Shown here one piece after another: positions 7,428 through 15,548 of a stretch of DNA of 18,394 nucleotides; the first letter of the stretch is position 1; every line of letters starts with the position of its first letter. The notes under the pieces are model-generated. The model did no database searches. It saw nothing but the letters and a program-made list of their open reading frames with translations, and had not been told where the DNA came from. Both the position numbers and the translations under genes were made by a program. This stretch comes from CAZFJG01 sp964410915 (GTDB lineage Bacteria; Synergistota; Synergistia; Synergistales; JAFGMB01), in NCBI GenBank assembly GCA_964410915.1, contig CAYPIU010000036.1:1-18394 (forward strand). The letters are read 5' to 3'.

Positions 7428-9218
7428 TTGGATAGAGAGGGAAGGATAGTTACAGTAAATGGCCCTGTTGTAAGGGCTGAGGGTATGAGGGACTTCGCCA
7501 TGAGGGAAATGGTCGAAGTGGGAGGGCTTGCACTGATCGGTGAAATAATCCGAATGGACGGTGAAGAAGCTCTAATACAGGTTTATGAGGATACCGGGGG
7601 ACTTAAGCTCGGCGAGAGAGTACAGGGAAGGGGAGAGTCTCTTTCCATGGCACTTGGCCCGGGACTCATAGGTACAATAATCGATGGTATCGGAAGACCT
7701 CTTGCCACGCTTATGAAAAACGAGGGTACTTTCATATCAAGAGGTTTTAAAAGCGACCAGATAGATCTTCAGAAATCCTGGGAAGTCAGGCCTGTTGCCA
7801 GTGCCGGGGATATTGTCACTCCAGGGACTGTTCTTGCTTCTGTAGAGGAATCACCCATGGTGACCCACAAGTTAATGGTACCTCCGAATATTCAGGGAGA
7901 AGTCATCTCCATTATCTCTGCAGGATTTCACAAAGCCTCTGAAAATGTAGCTACTATAAGGGATTCCAGAGGAAGGGAAAGACAGATCCCCATGGTACAG
8001 AGATGGCCGGTAAGAAGAGCGAGGCCTTACAGGGACAGGCTCCTTCCGGATGAACCTCTCATAACCGGACAAAGGGTAATAGACGGACTTTTTCCTATCT
8101 CCAAGGGAGGCGTTGCCGCAATACCAGGCGGGTTCGGAACTGGCAAGACAGTTACTCAGCACCAGCTTGCTAAATGGAGCGATGCAAAAATAGTCGTGTA
8201 TATCGGCTGCGGTGAAAGAGGCAATGAGATGACTCAGGTTCTTGAAGAGTTCCCTGTTCTTGAAGATCCCCGATCCGGAAGGCCCCTGATGGAGAGAACA
8301 GTCCTTATAGCAAATACTTCAAATATGCCTGTAGCTGCAAGAGAGGCATCAATATATACAGGTATTACCATAGCCGAATATTACAGAGATATGGGTTATG
8401 ATGTTGCAATGATGGCAGATTCAACTTCTCGATGGGCGGAGGCTCTCCGCGAGATCTCCGGTAGATTGGAAGAGATCCCGGCAGAAGAGGGATTTCCAGC
8501 CTATCTGCCTACCCGTCTGGCTGAATTTTATGAGAGGGCGGGCAAAGTAGTGACAAGAGGTGGAGACCAGGGAAGTATTTCAGTTATAGGTGCAGTTTCA
8601 CCGCCAGGCGGTGATTTTACAGAACCTGTGACACGTCATACAAAAAGGTACATTCGATGTTTCTGGGGTCTTGATAAACAGCTTGCTCATGCAAGGCACT
8701 TTCCTGCGATCAACTGGACAGAATCCTACAGTGAGTATGCAGACGAGGTCAGGGAATGGTATCTTGCCAACGTAGATCCTCGATGGGTTGAAATGAGAGA
8801 TGAGGCCAAAAAGATACTTGTAGAAGACGACAGGATCCAGCAGATAATCCGCCTTGTCGGCGAGGATGTCCTCCCTGATGATCAGAGACTGATAGCTTTT
8901 ACGGCATTTCTGCTTAAGAATGGCTATCTGCAGCAGGGTGCATTTGGTCCGGATTCCTTCTGTCCTCCGGAAAAAGGATTTATTATTCTTGATACGGTGA
9001 TAGCCTTTCACCAGAAAGCGAAACATCTCATCGAAAAGGGATGTCCCCTTTCACTGATAAAGGACCTTGATGAGGTAACGGAAATTACACATGTCAAGGA
9101 GATCCCCCTGGATGACAAGGAAAAGATCTCTGCTCTGAGAAATAATCTTATGAATAAGCTGGATGAAGTTGGCCGGGAAAGACTTGCCAGGCCCGGGGGT
9201 GAAGCAAAATGGCGGTGA
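7428..9218 (+). CDS. atpA: A/V-type ATPase subunit A (catalytic)
   Basis: The catalytic nucleotide-binding subunit of the A3B3 head, 596 residues. It has the N-terminal beta barrel (GRIVTVNGPVVRAEGM), the bulge segment special to A subunits (about residues 115..190, including PGTVLASVEES), the P-loop GGFGTGKT at residues 234..241 and the block IVVYIGCGERGNEMT with the catalytic glutamate. The Walker B region is MMADSTSRWAEALRE with Asp331. The start is TTG 7428, six bases after GGAGGT (7416..7421); the longer open frame back to 7383 lies within subunit E and lacks such a site. It overlaps subunit B by ten bases. The P-loop has Gly-Thr where many archaeal A subunits have Pro-Ser, an ordinary bacterial variant. 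Confidence 0.97.
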   Translation: MDREGRIVTVNGPVVRAEGMRDFAMREMVEVGGLALIGEIIRMDGEEALIQVYEDTGGLKLGERVQGRGESLSMALGPGLIGTIIDGIGRPLATLMKNEGTFISRGFKSDQIDLQKSWEVRPVASAGDIVTPGTVLASVEESPMVTHKLMVPPNIQGEVISIISAGFHKASENVATIRDSRGRERQIPMVQRWPVRRARPYRDRLLPDEPLITGQRVIDGLFPISKGGVAAIPGGFGTGKTVTQHQLAKWSDAKIVVYIGCGERGNEMTQVLEEFPVLEDPRSGRPLMERTVLIANTSNMPVAAREASIYTGITIAEYYRDMGYDVAMMADSTSRWAEALREISGRLEEIPAEEGFPAYLPTRLAEFYERAGKVVTRGGDQGSISVIGAVSPPGGDFTEPVTRHTKRYIRCFWGLDKQLAHARHFPAINWTESYSEYADEVREWYLANVDPRWVEMRDEAKKILVEDDRIQQIIRLVGEDVLPDDQRLIAFTAFLLKNGYLQQGAFGPDSFCPPEKGFIILDTVIAFHQKAKHLIEKGCPLSLIKDLDEVTEITHVKEIPLDDKEKISALRNNLMNKLDEVGRERLARPGGEAKWR

Positions 9219-10588
9219 CAGAACATATTGGAGTGGAAAATATCAATGGCCCTTTTGTCCTTCTTGGGGGAGTCGAAGGTGTCGGTTACGATGAGATAGT
9301 TGATGTTATAGATTCTTCTGGTGCTGCAAGGAGAGGAAGAGTTATTCTGATAGATGAAAAAATGACCCTGGTTCAGGTTTTTTCCGGGACGGGAGATCTT
9401 GTACCGAACAAAACAAGAATTCGTTTTGCCGGAAAAGGTCTTGAGATGTCACTTTCTCCATCTATTATAGGGAGGACTTTCAATGGTCTCGGAGAATCTC
9501 GGGATGATTGCGGCAGGGTTCTGGGAGGAGTCAGAAGAAATGTCAACGGGTCTCCCATAAATCCAATGGCGCGTGTTTACCCCAGGGATTTTATTCACAC
9601 AGGGATCTCGTCACTTGATGTCTTGACTACGCTTATAAGAGGGCAGAAACTTCCCATTTTTTCGGGAAATGGTCTTCCGCATAACAGTCTGGCAGTTCAG
9701 ATAGCCACTCAGTCAAGGTTGATGGGAGAGGAAAATTTTGCAGTTGTTTTTGCAGGAATAGGAATAAAACATGATGATTCCGCTTATTTCATGAACGAGC
9801 TTTCGCACAGGGGGCGAACCTCGAATATTATAATGTTTTTGAATCTCGCGGATGATCCTGTCATTGAAAGGCTTGCTACACCGAGGTTTGCCCTTACAGC
9901 TGCTGAATATCTTGCTTTTGATCTGGGTATGCACGTGCTGGTTATAATGACCGATATGACAAACTACTGCGAGGCTCTCAGGGAATTGAGTGTTGCCAGG
10001 GGTGAAGTTCCAAGCAGAAAGGGCTATCCTGCGTATCTTTACAGCGACCTTGCGTCTCTTTATGAAAGGGCGGGAGTTGTAAAGGATAGCAGCGGAAGTG
10101 TTACCCAGCTTCCTATCCTGTCTATGCCCAACGATGATATAACTCATCCAATACCTGATCTGACAGGGTTTATCACAGAAGGCCAGATAGTGCTTTCCAG
10201 GGAACTTGCCAACAAGGGTATGTATCCGGCCATAGACAGTCTGACCAGCCTTTCAAGACTCATGAAAGACGGAATAGGAAAAGGTTACACACGCGAAGAC
10301 CACCCCGGTCTTTCCAGCCAGTTATTTGCTTCCTACAGCAGAGTTCAGGAAGTAAGGTCTCTTGCAAGCGTTGTTGGAGAAGATGAACTCAGTGATAACG
10401 ACAAAAAGTATCTGGAGTTCGGGAAGGTATTTGAAAAGGAGTTCCTTACGCAGGACAGGGATGAGGACAGGGAAATCGGCTCTTCCCTGGATAAAGGATG
10501 GGATCTCCTGTCTACGCTGCCGCGAATAGAACTGACAAGGGTTTCAGCGGAGGATATCAAGAAATATATACAGAAAAGAAAATGGTGA
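9209..10588 (+). CDS. atpB: A/V-type ATPase subunit B (non-catalytic head subunit)
   Basis: A 459-residue partner of subunit A that alternates with it in the head and binds nucleotide at the interface without hydrolysing it. In place of a P-loop it has PIFSGNGLPHNSLAVQIATQ (from residue 149), the hallmark of the B subunit. Other family blocks are VLVIMTDMTNYCEALRE, PAYLYSDLASLYERAG and GSVTQLPILSMPNDDITHPI. A GGGGGTGA ribosome site inside the end of subunit A precedes ATG 9209. It is the last gene of the operon; an A/T-rich hairpin spans its stop codon. Confidence 0.96.
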   Translation: MAVTEHIGVENINGPFVLLGGVEGVGYDEIVDVIDSSGAARRGRVILIDEKMTLVQVFSGTGDLVPNKTRIRFAGKGLEMSLSPSIIGRTFNGLGESRDDCGRVLGGVRRNVNGSPINPMARVYPRDFIHTGISSLDVLTTLIRGQKLPIFSGNGLPHNSLAVQIATQSRLMGEENFAVVFAGIGIKHDDSAYFMNELSHRGRTSNIIMFLNLADDPVIERLATPRFALTAAEYLAFDLGMHVLVIMTDMTNYCEALRELSVARGEVPSRKGYPAYLYSDLASLYERAGVVKDSSGSVTQLPILSMPNDDITHPIPDLTGFITEGQIVLSRELANKGMYPAIDSLTSLSRLMKDGIGKGYTREDHPGLSSQLFASYSRVQEVRSLASVVGEDELSDNDKKYLEFGKVFEKEFLTQDRDEDREIGSSLDKGWDLLSTLPRIELTRVSAEDIKKYIQKRKW

Positions 10589-10609
10589 GACTGTTCTTTT
10601 CTGTATTTT
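10568..10609 (+). terminator. Hairpin straddling the end of the ATPase operon
   Basis: ATACAGAAAAGAA (10568..10580) pairs exactly with TTCTTTTCTGTAT (10594..10606) over a 13-base loop, followed by TTT. The loop contains the TGA of subunit B (10586..10588). It is A/T-rich and the T-tail is short, so it is a plausible but weak terminator. A new promoter begins nine bases later, which agrees with an operon boundary here. Confidence 0.6.
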
Positions 10610-10617
10610 GAGGAAGA

Positions 10618-10646
10618 TTGACAACCCCTGGCGGTGCTGTTATAAG
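10618..10646 (+). promoter_or_regulatory. Strong sigma-70-type promoter of the PucR-like regulator gene
   Basis: TTGACA (10618..10623), a 17-base spacer and TATAAG (10641..10646) match the consensus at 11 of 12 positions. Transcription should start near 10652..10655, just before the ATG at 10670. This makes the intended translation start more likely near 10670 than at the TTG 10747, about 95 bases downstream. Confidence 0.75.
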
Positions 10647-10672
10647 TTAGCTCTATCATTTACGAAGAGATG

Positions 10673-10682
10673 GAGAGAGAGA
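10673..10682 (+). repeat. (GA)5 dinucleotide run at the 5' end of the regulator gene
   Basis: Five GA units directly follow ATGG at 10670. As written, the ATG frame stops after ten codons. With four units, ATG 10670 would read MERDILLQQIRDLGDRGKT straight into the regulator frame. See the finding on this site. Confidence 0.85.
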
Positions 10683-10746
10683 TATTTTATTACAGCAGAT
10701 AAGAGATCTTGGCGACAGAGGTAAAACAAGAGTTATTTCCTCCTTT

Positions 10747-12231
10747 TTGCCTGTTGATGTCCAGACTGCAGGGGCAGTATATATTGAATCAATACCTGCT
10801 GAGGGGGCTACATTTCTCAGCAGGCAGATCGTTGTAGTTAAAGCCTCTGCGATAAAGAAAGATCCTGGATTCTTTGAAGAACTTAAGGCAAGTCAAAGAT
10901 ATCTTGGTTATTCGGCTATAGGAATACTGAGAGATATTGAAATTGAAACGTCGGATATTATTTCTCTTCAGTATGGGAAAGAGAATACTTTCCCCATACT
11001 GGTGCTTCCTCCAGTAACAGGAAGATCCGGGGATCCTGAATTTAAGCCTTTTGATTCACAAAAGCAGGATTTTCCTGAACTTTCAGGGGATTTTGGTGAA
11101 TTTGCGGACATAATATTTGGTGATAGAAAGATCAGTTCAGTTGTGGAAAGACTCTCCAGGATATTACTTCATGACGTTGCATATAAAGATATCTTGAGTA
11201 AAGACCTCCATATTTCTTCCAGTTCAGACGAATTCTCGGAAAACCTCAAGCTCTATCCCTTAAAGGAGATCCTGAGATTCTTTCCATCCTGCAGTATTAT
11301 GCACAGTAAGAGAAAGATAGGGCACCTTGTTGTGAGCCCGGATAAAGGAAATTTTATAAATATCAGTCTCAGGGAGCTTGGGATAATTGCAAATGCAATG
11401 ATAGCAATAAGGCTTCTTGCGGAGAGACAGCTTCAGTATTTTGAGCTGGAGAAAAAATACAGGGACCAGCTTGTAAAGGATCTTCTGTATAACAGGGTTC
11501 ACTCCAGAGAAGAGGTCGAGAATAGGGCTCAATCTTTTGGCTGGAGTTTTGAAAACAGGGTAGTCGTTATGATCATAAGTCCGGAAACTTCTGAAAGATC
11601 TCTGCTCGATACCTCAATAGTAAAATCCAGAGTAAAAGTCTTTTTCCCATATGTAGCATACGCGGAGGTCAGGAATTCTATAGTTTTCCTGATATCTCCA
11701 GCTCAAAATGATGACAGGGTAAAAGATAATGAATCATTTTATGAAACTGTCCTTCAGATAGCTGATGAACTCAACTCCGATTCGTCAGGTAAGGTTTCTA
11801 TTGCAGCAGGTGGATTCAGAGACGGTATCCTGAAAGTACATGAGAGTTACCTGGAAGCCCAGAGAGCACTTAAAGTCCTGAGGATGTATTCCCTTGAAAA
11901 CAATGTTGCGATATGGGACAGACTTGGATCTTATAAATTATTGTCAACTCTTGATATTTACAGGGAAGCCTCGACATTTTGTGAAAAACAGCTTGGTCCT
12001 CTTGTAAAATATGATAAAGAACATAACAGTGACCTTCTTGCGACCTTATATGCCCTTGAAAAAAATAACTGGAATCTCAGTAGCACTTCTTCTGAAATTA
12101 ATGTCCATTACAACACGATGAAATACAGATATAAGAATATTGCTGATATTCTTTCGATAGATCTTGAAGATAGCGAGAATCGTTTTAACCTGGCTCTTTC
12201 CCTGCGTTTGTATAAAATGAGCAGGTCCTGA
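10747..12231 (+). CDS. PucR/CdaR-family transcriptional regulator
   Basis: A regulator of at least 494 residues. The C-terminal end is the typical PucR helix-turn-helix (LLATLYALEKNNWNLSSTSSEINVHYNTMKYRYKNI, then the LEDSENRFNLALSLRLYKM closing helix). The middle has a GGDEF-like CdaR segment (residues about 245..370, including KVSIAAGGFRDGILKVHESYLEAQRALKV). The N-terminus resembles the PucR ligand-sensing domain (GAVYIESIPAEGATFLSRQIVV). Family members respond to small metabolites and usually activate nearby catabolic genes, so the M20/TRAP genes that follow are the natural targets (inference). The true start is uncertain: the frame stays open back to 10651, this upstream part also looks coding, and only TTG 10747, a rare ATT 10684 or a frameshifted ATG 10670 are available. 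Confidence 0.85.
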   Translation: MPVDVQTAGAVYIESIPAEGATFLSRQIVVVKASAIKKDPGFFEELKASQRYLGYSAIGILRDIEIETSDIISLQYGKENTFPILVLPPVTGRSGDPEFKPFDSQKQDFPELSGDFGEFADIIFGDRKISSVVERLSRILLHDVAYKDILSKDLHISSSSDEFSENLKLYPLKEILRFFPSCSIMHSKRKIGHLVVSPDKGNFINISLRELGIIANAMIAIRLLAERQLQYFELEKKYRDQLVKDLLYNRVHSREEVENRAQSFGWSFENRVVVMIISPETSERSLLDTSIVKSRVKVFFPYVAYAEVRNSIVFLISPAQNDDRVKDNESFYETVLQIADELNSDSSGKVSIAAGGFRDGILKVHESYLEAQRALKVLRMYSLENNVAIWDRLGSYKLLSTLDIYREASTFCEKQLGPLVKYDKEHNSDLLATLYALEKNNWNLSSTSSEINVHYNTMKYRYKNIADILSIDLEDSENRFNLALSLRLYKMSRS

Positions 12232-12241
12232 CCTTTTTCTG

Positions 12242-12260
12242 TTTGTCCATAATGGACAAA
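12242..12260. promoter_or_regulatory. Palindromic operator candidate upstream of the M20/TRAP genes
   Basis: TTTGTCCAT-A-ATGGACAAA is a perfect 9+1+9 palindrome in the 144-base gap between the regulator and the peptidase gene. Such odd-centred dyads are typical binding sites for dimeric regulators. A second small pairing GGAC-AAAA-GTCC (12254..12265) overlaps it. A T-run at 12272..12278 follows but is too far from the stem for an ordinary terminator. I did not see a second copy in the window and I find no convincing promoter boxes beside it. Confidence 0.55.
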
Positions 12261-12375
12261 AGTCCTACCGATTTTTTTAGCCTTTCAAGATAGTGTATGC
12301 ATTTCTTTTCTTGGTATCCTGTTTTAGTCAGAAAGGATAGATTCCTTTTCAGGATAATTGAGAGAGGTGTTTTTC

Positions 12376-13542
12376 ATGAGTTCTACCCCTGCTATGCCCA
12401 CTGAAAAAAGAGTTTTGTCAGTTCTTCAGCAGCTTATTAGAATGAGGACCCATCAGCCATATGGTAATGAGAAGGATATTGTCAAGTTTATATTATCTCT
12501 TTTTCCTGAAGATAGAGTGGAAAAAAGGGTAATAGATCATGGGAGCAACAGAGCTTCACTTATTATTACCATTCCCGGAAGTGACCGTTCAAGAAGCCGA
12601 ACGATCACAGGCCATATAGACACCATTGGTGTGGACAGGTTCGAAGATTGGCAGCATCCTCCCTTTTCTGCGGATGTCGAAGGAGATCTTGTCTATGGAA
12701 GAGGATCTGCCGATATGAAAGGCGGGCTTGCTTCCATGATATCTGCAGCGCTTGCCTTTGTCGAAAACGGACAAGAACCCCCTGTAGATATACATTTCTG
12801 TTTTACTGCAGACGAGGAAGTTTCGGGTATAGGCGCAAGGTCAATGATCAGGGGCGGTTTCCTTAAGGATACTGAAGAACTTGTCGTCATAAAACCAACA
12901 GGTGAAAAGATAGGGCTGGCAGAAAAAGGGGCCATATGGCTGGATATAGATGTAGCGGGGAAAAATGGCCATGCTGCGATGCCACACCGCGGGGTTAACG
13001 CAATTGACGGGTTCAATGAACTTGTGGCCGAGATCAAAGCCCTTCTTTCCGAGGCAAAAGAACACCCTCTTCTTGGATATTCAACCTGTGTTGTCACAAG
13101 CCTTTGTGGGGGAGGACATGCCAACATTGTCCCTGATTCCGCAGCGGGCAAACTTGATATCAGGACACTTCCCTCCGTAGATCATGATCAGTTTATCGCA
13201 AAGATAGACTATCTCTCAAGGGAAAAGATAACCAGAAAGTTCCCTGGCCTTGAGATATCTATCAAAGTTACCAATAACAGGCCCCCCGTAGGGATGAGCA
13301 AGAGATCTCCACTGATAAGGCGCTTTCGAGAGATCTATGAGGATCTTGGTTTCTCTGCAGAATATACACATATACCATACTTTACCGATGCTTCGATATT
13401 CATTCCCTACCTTGGCATTCCTTTTATTTTTCTTGGTCCCGGGGACAGCAGGTTCTACGACCAGACTGACGAGTACGTGTCAATAACTTCAGTGATAAAT
13501 GCAGGCAGGATCTTAATAAATTATATGAGCGGCAGCCGTTAG
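12376..13542 (+). CDS. M20-family metallopeptidase / amidohydrolase (ArgE/DapE-like)
   Basis: A 388-residue cytoplasmic hydrolase of the M20 family, which removes acyl groups or cleaves small peptides using two zinc or cobalt ions. Visible residues: His80 and catalytic Asp82 in GHIDTIG, bridging Asp113 in GRGSADMKGG, general base Glu147 plus Glu148 in TADEEVSG, and the dimerisation-domain motif GKNGHAAMPHRG. Two further family ligands are not canonical: the Glu of 'E-P-T' is Lys173 (VVIKPTG), and the C-terminal His of 'H-Q-x-D-E-Y' appears as Asp362 (FYDQTDEYV). The start is ATG 12376, six bases after AGAGGTG; a TTG at 12358 in frame is less likely. It is the first gene downstream of the palindrome and lies 43 bases before the TRAP genes, so it probably acts on the imported compound. 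The substrate is unknown. Confidence 0.88.
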   Translation: MSSTPAMPTEKRVLSVLQQLIRMRTHQPYGNEKDIVKFILSLFPEDRVEKRVIDHGSNRASLIITIPGSDRSRSRTITGHIDTIGVDRFEDWQHPPFSADVEGDLVYGRGSADMKGGLASMISAALAFVENGQEPPVDIHFCFTADEEVSGIGARSMIRGGFLKDTEELVVIKPTGEKIGLAEKGAIWLDIDVAGKNGHAAMPHRGVNAIDGFNELVAEIKALLSEAKEHPLLGYSTCVVTSLCGGGHANIVPDSAAGKLDIRTLPSVDHDQFIAKIDYLSREKITRKFPGLEISIKVTNNRPPVGMSKRSPLIRRFREIYEDLGFSAEYTHIPYFTDASIFIPYLGIPFIFLGPGDSRFYDQTDEYVSITSVINAGRILINYMSGSR

Positions 13543-13585
13543 GATCGCTCTTACTATATCCAGGAAAGGTTAAGGTGATGGGAAA

Positions 13586-14134
13586 TTGATAAAAATGCTT
13601 GCGACGGCGAACAGTTACTTTGAAAAGTTCGAGCGGTTTGCAGTTTCATGGAGCATTATAGTGATGGCCAGTGTCTCCATTATCAACGTAATAGGCCGCA
13701 ATGTGTTTCAGCACAGTTTTACATGGGCTGAAGAGGTAACCCAGTTCGCTATAGTCTGGGTAACCTTTATTGGTATCAGCTATGCAGCACGCCTGGGTGT
13801 TCATATAAGAATGACAGCGCTTTTTGACTTTCTTCCGAAAAAGGGCAGAAAGATCCTGATGATAATAATAGCTTCGGGTACTGCCGCTCTAATGTTTTTT
13901 CTTGCATGGTACGGCCTGCAGTACACCCTGAATCTTTATGCCATTCAGCGTCGCACCCTGGGTCTGAGAATTCCTCTGTACCTGATCATAATGTGGGTCC
14001 CCATCGGGTTTGTTTCCGCAGGTCTTCAGTATGTTCAGACACTTTTTATGAACATAGCCAGTAAGGATGTCTATATTTCGCCTACACATATAGATGAAGA
14101 AGAGGACGATGTGTCCATGCAGTTCGAGTTATAG
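13586..14134 (+). CDS. dctQ: TRAP transporter small membrane subunit (DctQ type)
   Basis: A 182-residue protein with four membrane helices, the layout of the DctQ subunit that partners the large DctM channel. The motif INVIGRNVFQHSFTWAEEVTQFAIVWVTFIG is the family signature (R-x-x-x..., W-x-E-E...). It has an acidic C-terminal tail (DEEEDD). The start is probably TTG 13586, six bases after AAGGTGAT; ATG 13595 is an in-frame alternative. It is followed after 15 bases by the large subunit. Confidence 0.92.
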   Translation: MIKMLATANSYFEKFERFAVSWSIIVMASVSIINVIGRNVFQHSFTWAEEVTQFAIVWVTFIGISYAARLGVHIRMTALFDFLPKKGRKILMIIIASGTAALMFFLAWYGLQYTLNLYAIQRRTLGLRIPLYLIIMWVPIGFVSAGLQYVQTLFMNIASKDVYISPTHIDEEEDDVSMQFEL

Positions 14135-14149
14135 GCAGGAGGTCTGATA

Positions 14150-15424
14150 ATGCTTACTTTACTTATGGGTACAATGATAATTCTTTTGTTGCTGGGTTTC
14201 CCCATGATGGTTCCCCTTGCCGTAGGAGCCTTTGTTACCATGATGGTCTATTTTCCGGCAGTTGATCCCTCAATGCTTGTCCAGCAGATCATTGGAGGAG
14301 TGCAGCCGGTTTCGCTGATCGCTGTTCCCATGTTCATTTTCGCAGCGGATGTAATGACATCCGGCCAGGTAGCCAAAAGACTCCTGGACTTTGTCGTCAA
14401 GTTCGTTTCTCACAAGAGGGGAGGATTGCCCATAGCAACTACTACCGCATGTACTCTCTTTGGTGCTGTCTCGGGTTCCACCCAGGCCACAGTTGTAGCT
14501 ATCGGTGGACCCCTGCGTCCTCTTCTCCTGAAAGCCGGGTACAAATCGTCCTTCTCAACCGCCCTTATAATCAACGCGGCAGTAATTGCGCTGCTGATAC
14601 CGCCAAGTGTTTATATGATAGTCTACGGTGTTGTGGCAGGAGCTTCGGTAGGGGAGCTATTTGTGGCAGGAGTCGGCCCCGGGCTGCTTATCTGGTTGTT
14701 GTTCTGTATTTATTCCTGGCTTATCTCAGGCGAGGATATGCAGGCTGATCCAGCGCCCTGGAGCGAACGTATTGCTGCCCTGAAAAGAGCCCTGCTCAGC
14801 TTTACCTTTCCTGTGATAATCTTCGGCGGAATATACTCGGGTGTTTTCAGTCCCACTGAGGCAGCAGCTGTTTCCGTGCTGTATGCGTTCATCCTTGAGT
14901 ATTTCGTTTACAAATCAATAACCCTCAGTGATGTGCCTAAAATAGCTCTTCGTACAGGTGTTGTAACGGCAATAGTTTTTGTGCTTATCGCAATGGGTCA
15001 GGTCTTTTCCTGGACAGTCTCCTTTGCAAGGATACCAAACCTTATACTACCGCCGCTTCTCGGAGCAGATCCCACTACTTTAAGGATCCTGGTAGTACTT
15101 AGCCTTGCCTATTTCCTTGGCTGTATGTTCGTTGATCCCATAGTGGTAATAATGATACTTACCCCCATATTCAAACCGGCCGTCACTGCTTCGGGCCTTG
15201 ATACGGTTCTCGTGGGAACTATAGTCACTCTGCAGGCAGCTATCGGTTCAACCACACCTCCTTTCGGGTGCAACATATTTACGGCTATAGCAATTTTCAG
15301 GCAGCGTTACCTGGACGTGGTAAGAGGAGTATTTCCCTTTATTGCAATAATGATGTTCGTGTCCCTTCTTTTGATACTGTTCCCGCAGATAGCCCTGTTC
15401 CTCAGGGACATGATGGTTCAGTAA
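14150..15424 (+). CDS. dctM: TRAP transporter large membrane subunit (DctM type)
   Basis: A 424-residue, highly hydrophobic protein with about eleven to twelve membrane helices, the substrate channel of a TRAP importer driven by a Na+ or H+ gradient. Family blocks are present: SLIAVPMFIFAADVM near the start, FGAVSGSTQATVVAIGG, AALLIPPSVYMIVYG-like (VIALLIPPSVYMIVYGVVAG), FSPTEAAAVSVLYA and the terminal QAAIGSTTPPFGCNIFTA. The ATG follows a good GGAGG site seven bases upstream. The binding protein follows after 124 bases, a gap with no promoter I can defend. Confidence 0.96.
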   Translation: MLTLLMGTMIILLLLGFPMMVPLAVGAFVTMMVYFPAVDPSMLVQQIIGGVQPVSLIAVPMFIFAADVMTSGQVAKRLLDFVVKFVSHKRGGLPIATTTACTLFGAVSGSTQATVVAIGGPLRPLLLKAGYKSSFSTALIINAAVIALLIPPSVYMIVYGVVAGASVGELFVAGVGPGLLIWLLFCIYSWLISGEDMQADPAPWSERIAALKRALLSFTFPVIIFGGIYSGVFSPTEAAAVSVLYAFILEYFVYKSITLSDVPKIALRTGVVTAIVFVLIAMGQVFSWTVSFARIPNLILPPLLGADPTTLRILVVLSLAYFLGCMFVDPIVVIMILTPIFKPAVTASGLDTVLVGTIVTLQAAIGSTTPPFGCNIFTAIAIFRQRYLDVVRGVFPFIAIMMFVSLLLILFPQIALFLRDMMVQ

Positions 15425-15548
15425 TTTGCAGGCGAGAAAGCCGGGAGGAGGTTGGTAGAGGAATTGGATCTCCCTGATACAGGTTATTCAGGAAGTTAAT
15501 TTTTTAAAGACAGGTTAGCAATCTCAAAAAACTCAGGAGGATTAGATC

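Noticed and set aside
12262..12278. An intrinsic terminator built from the 12242..12260 palindrome and the T-run at 12272..12278
   Set aside because: The T-run starts about eleven bases after the stem and the loop would be one base, which does not fit an intrinsic terminator.
15461..15495. A weak dyad CCTGA...TCAGG and possible promoter boxes before dctP
   Set aside because: Only five bases pair and the boxes match poorly, so no regulatory site is claimed there.
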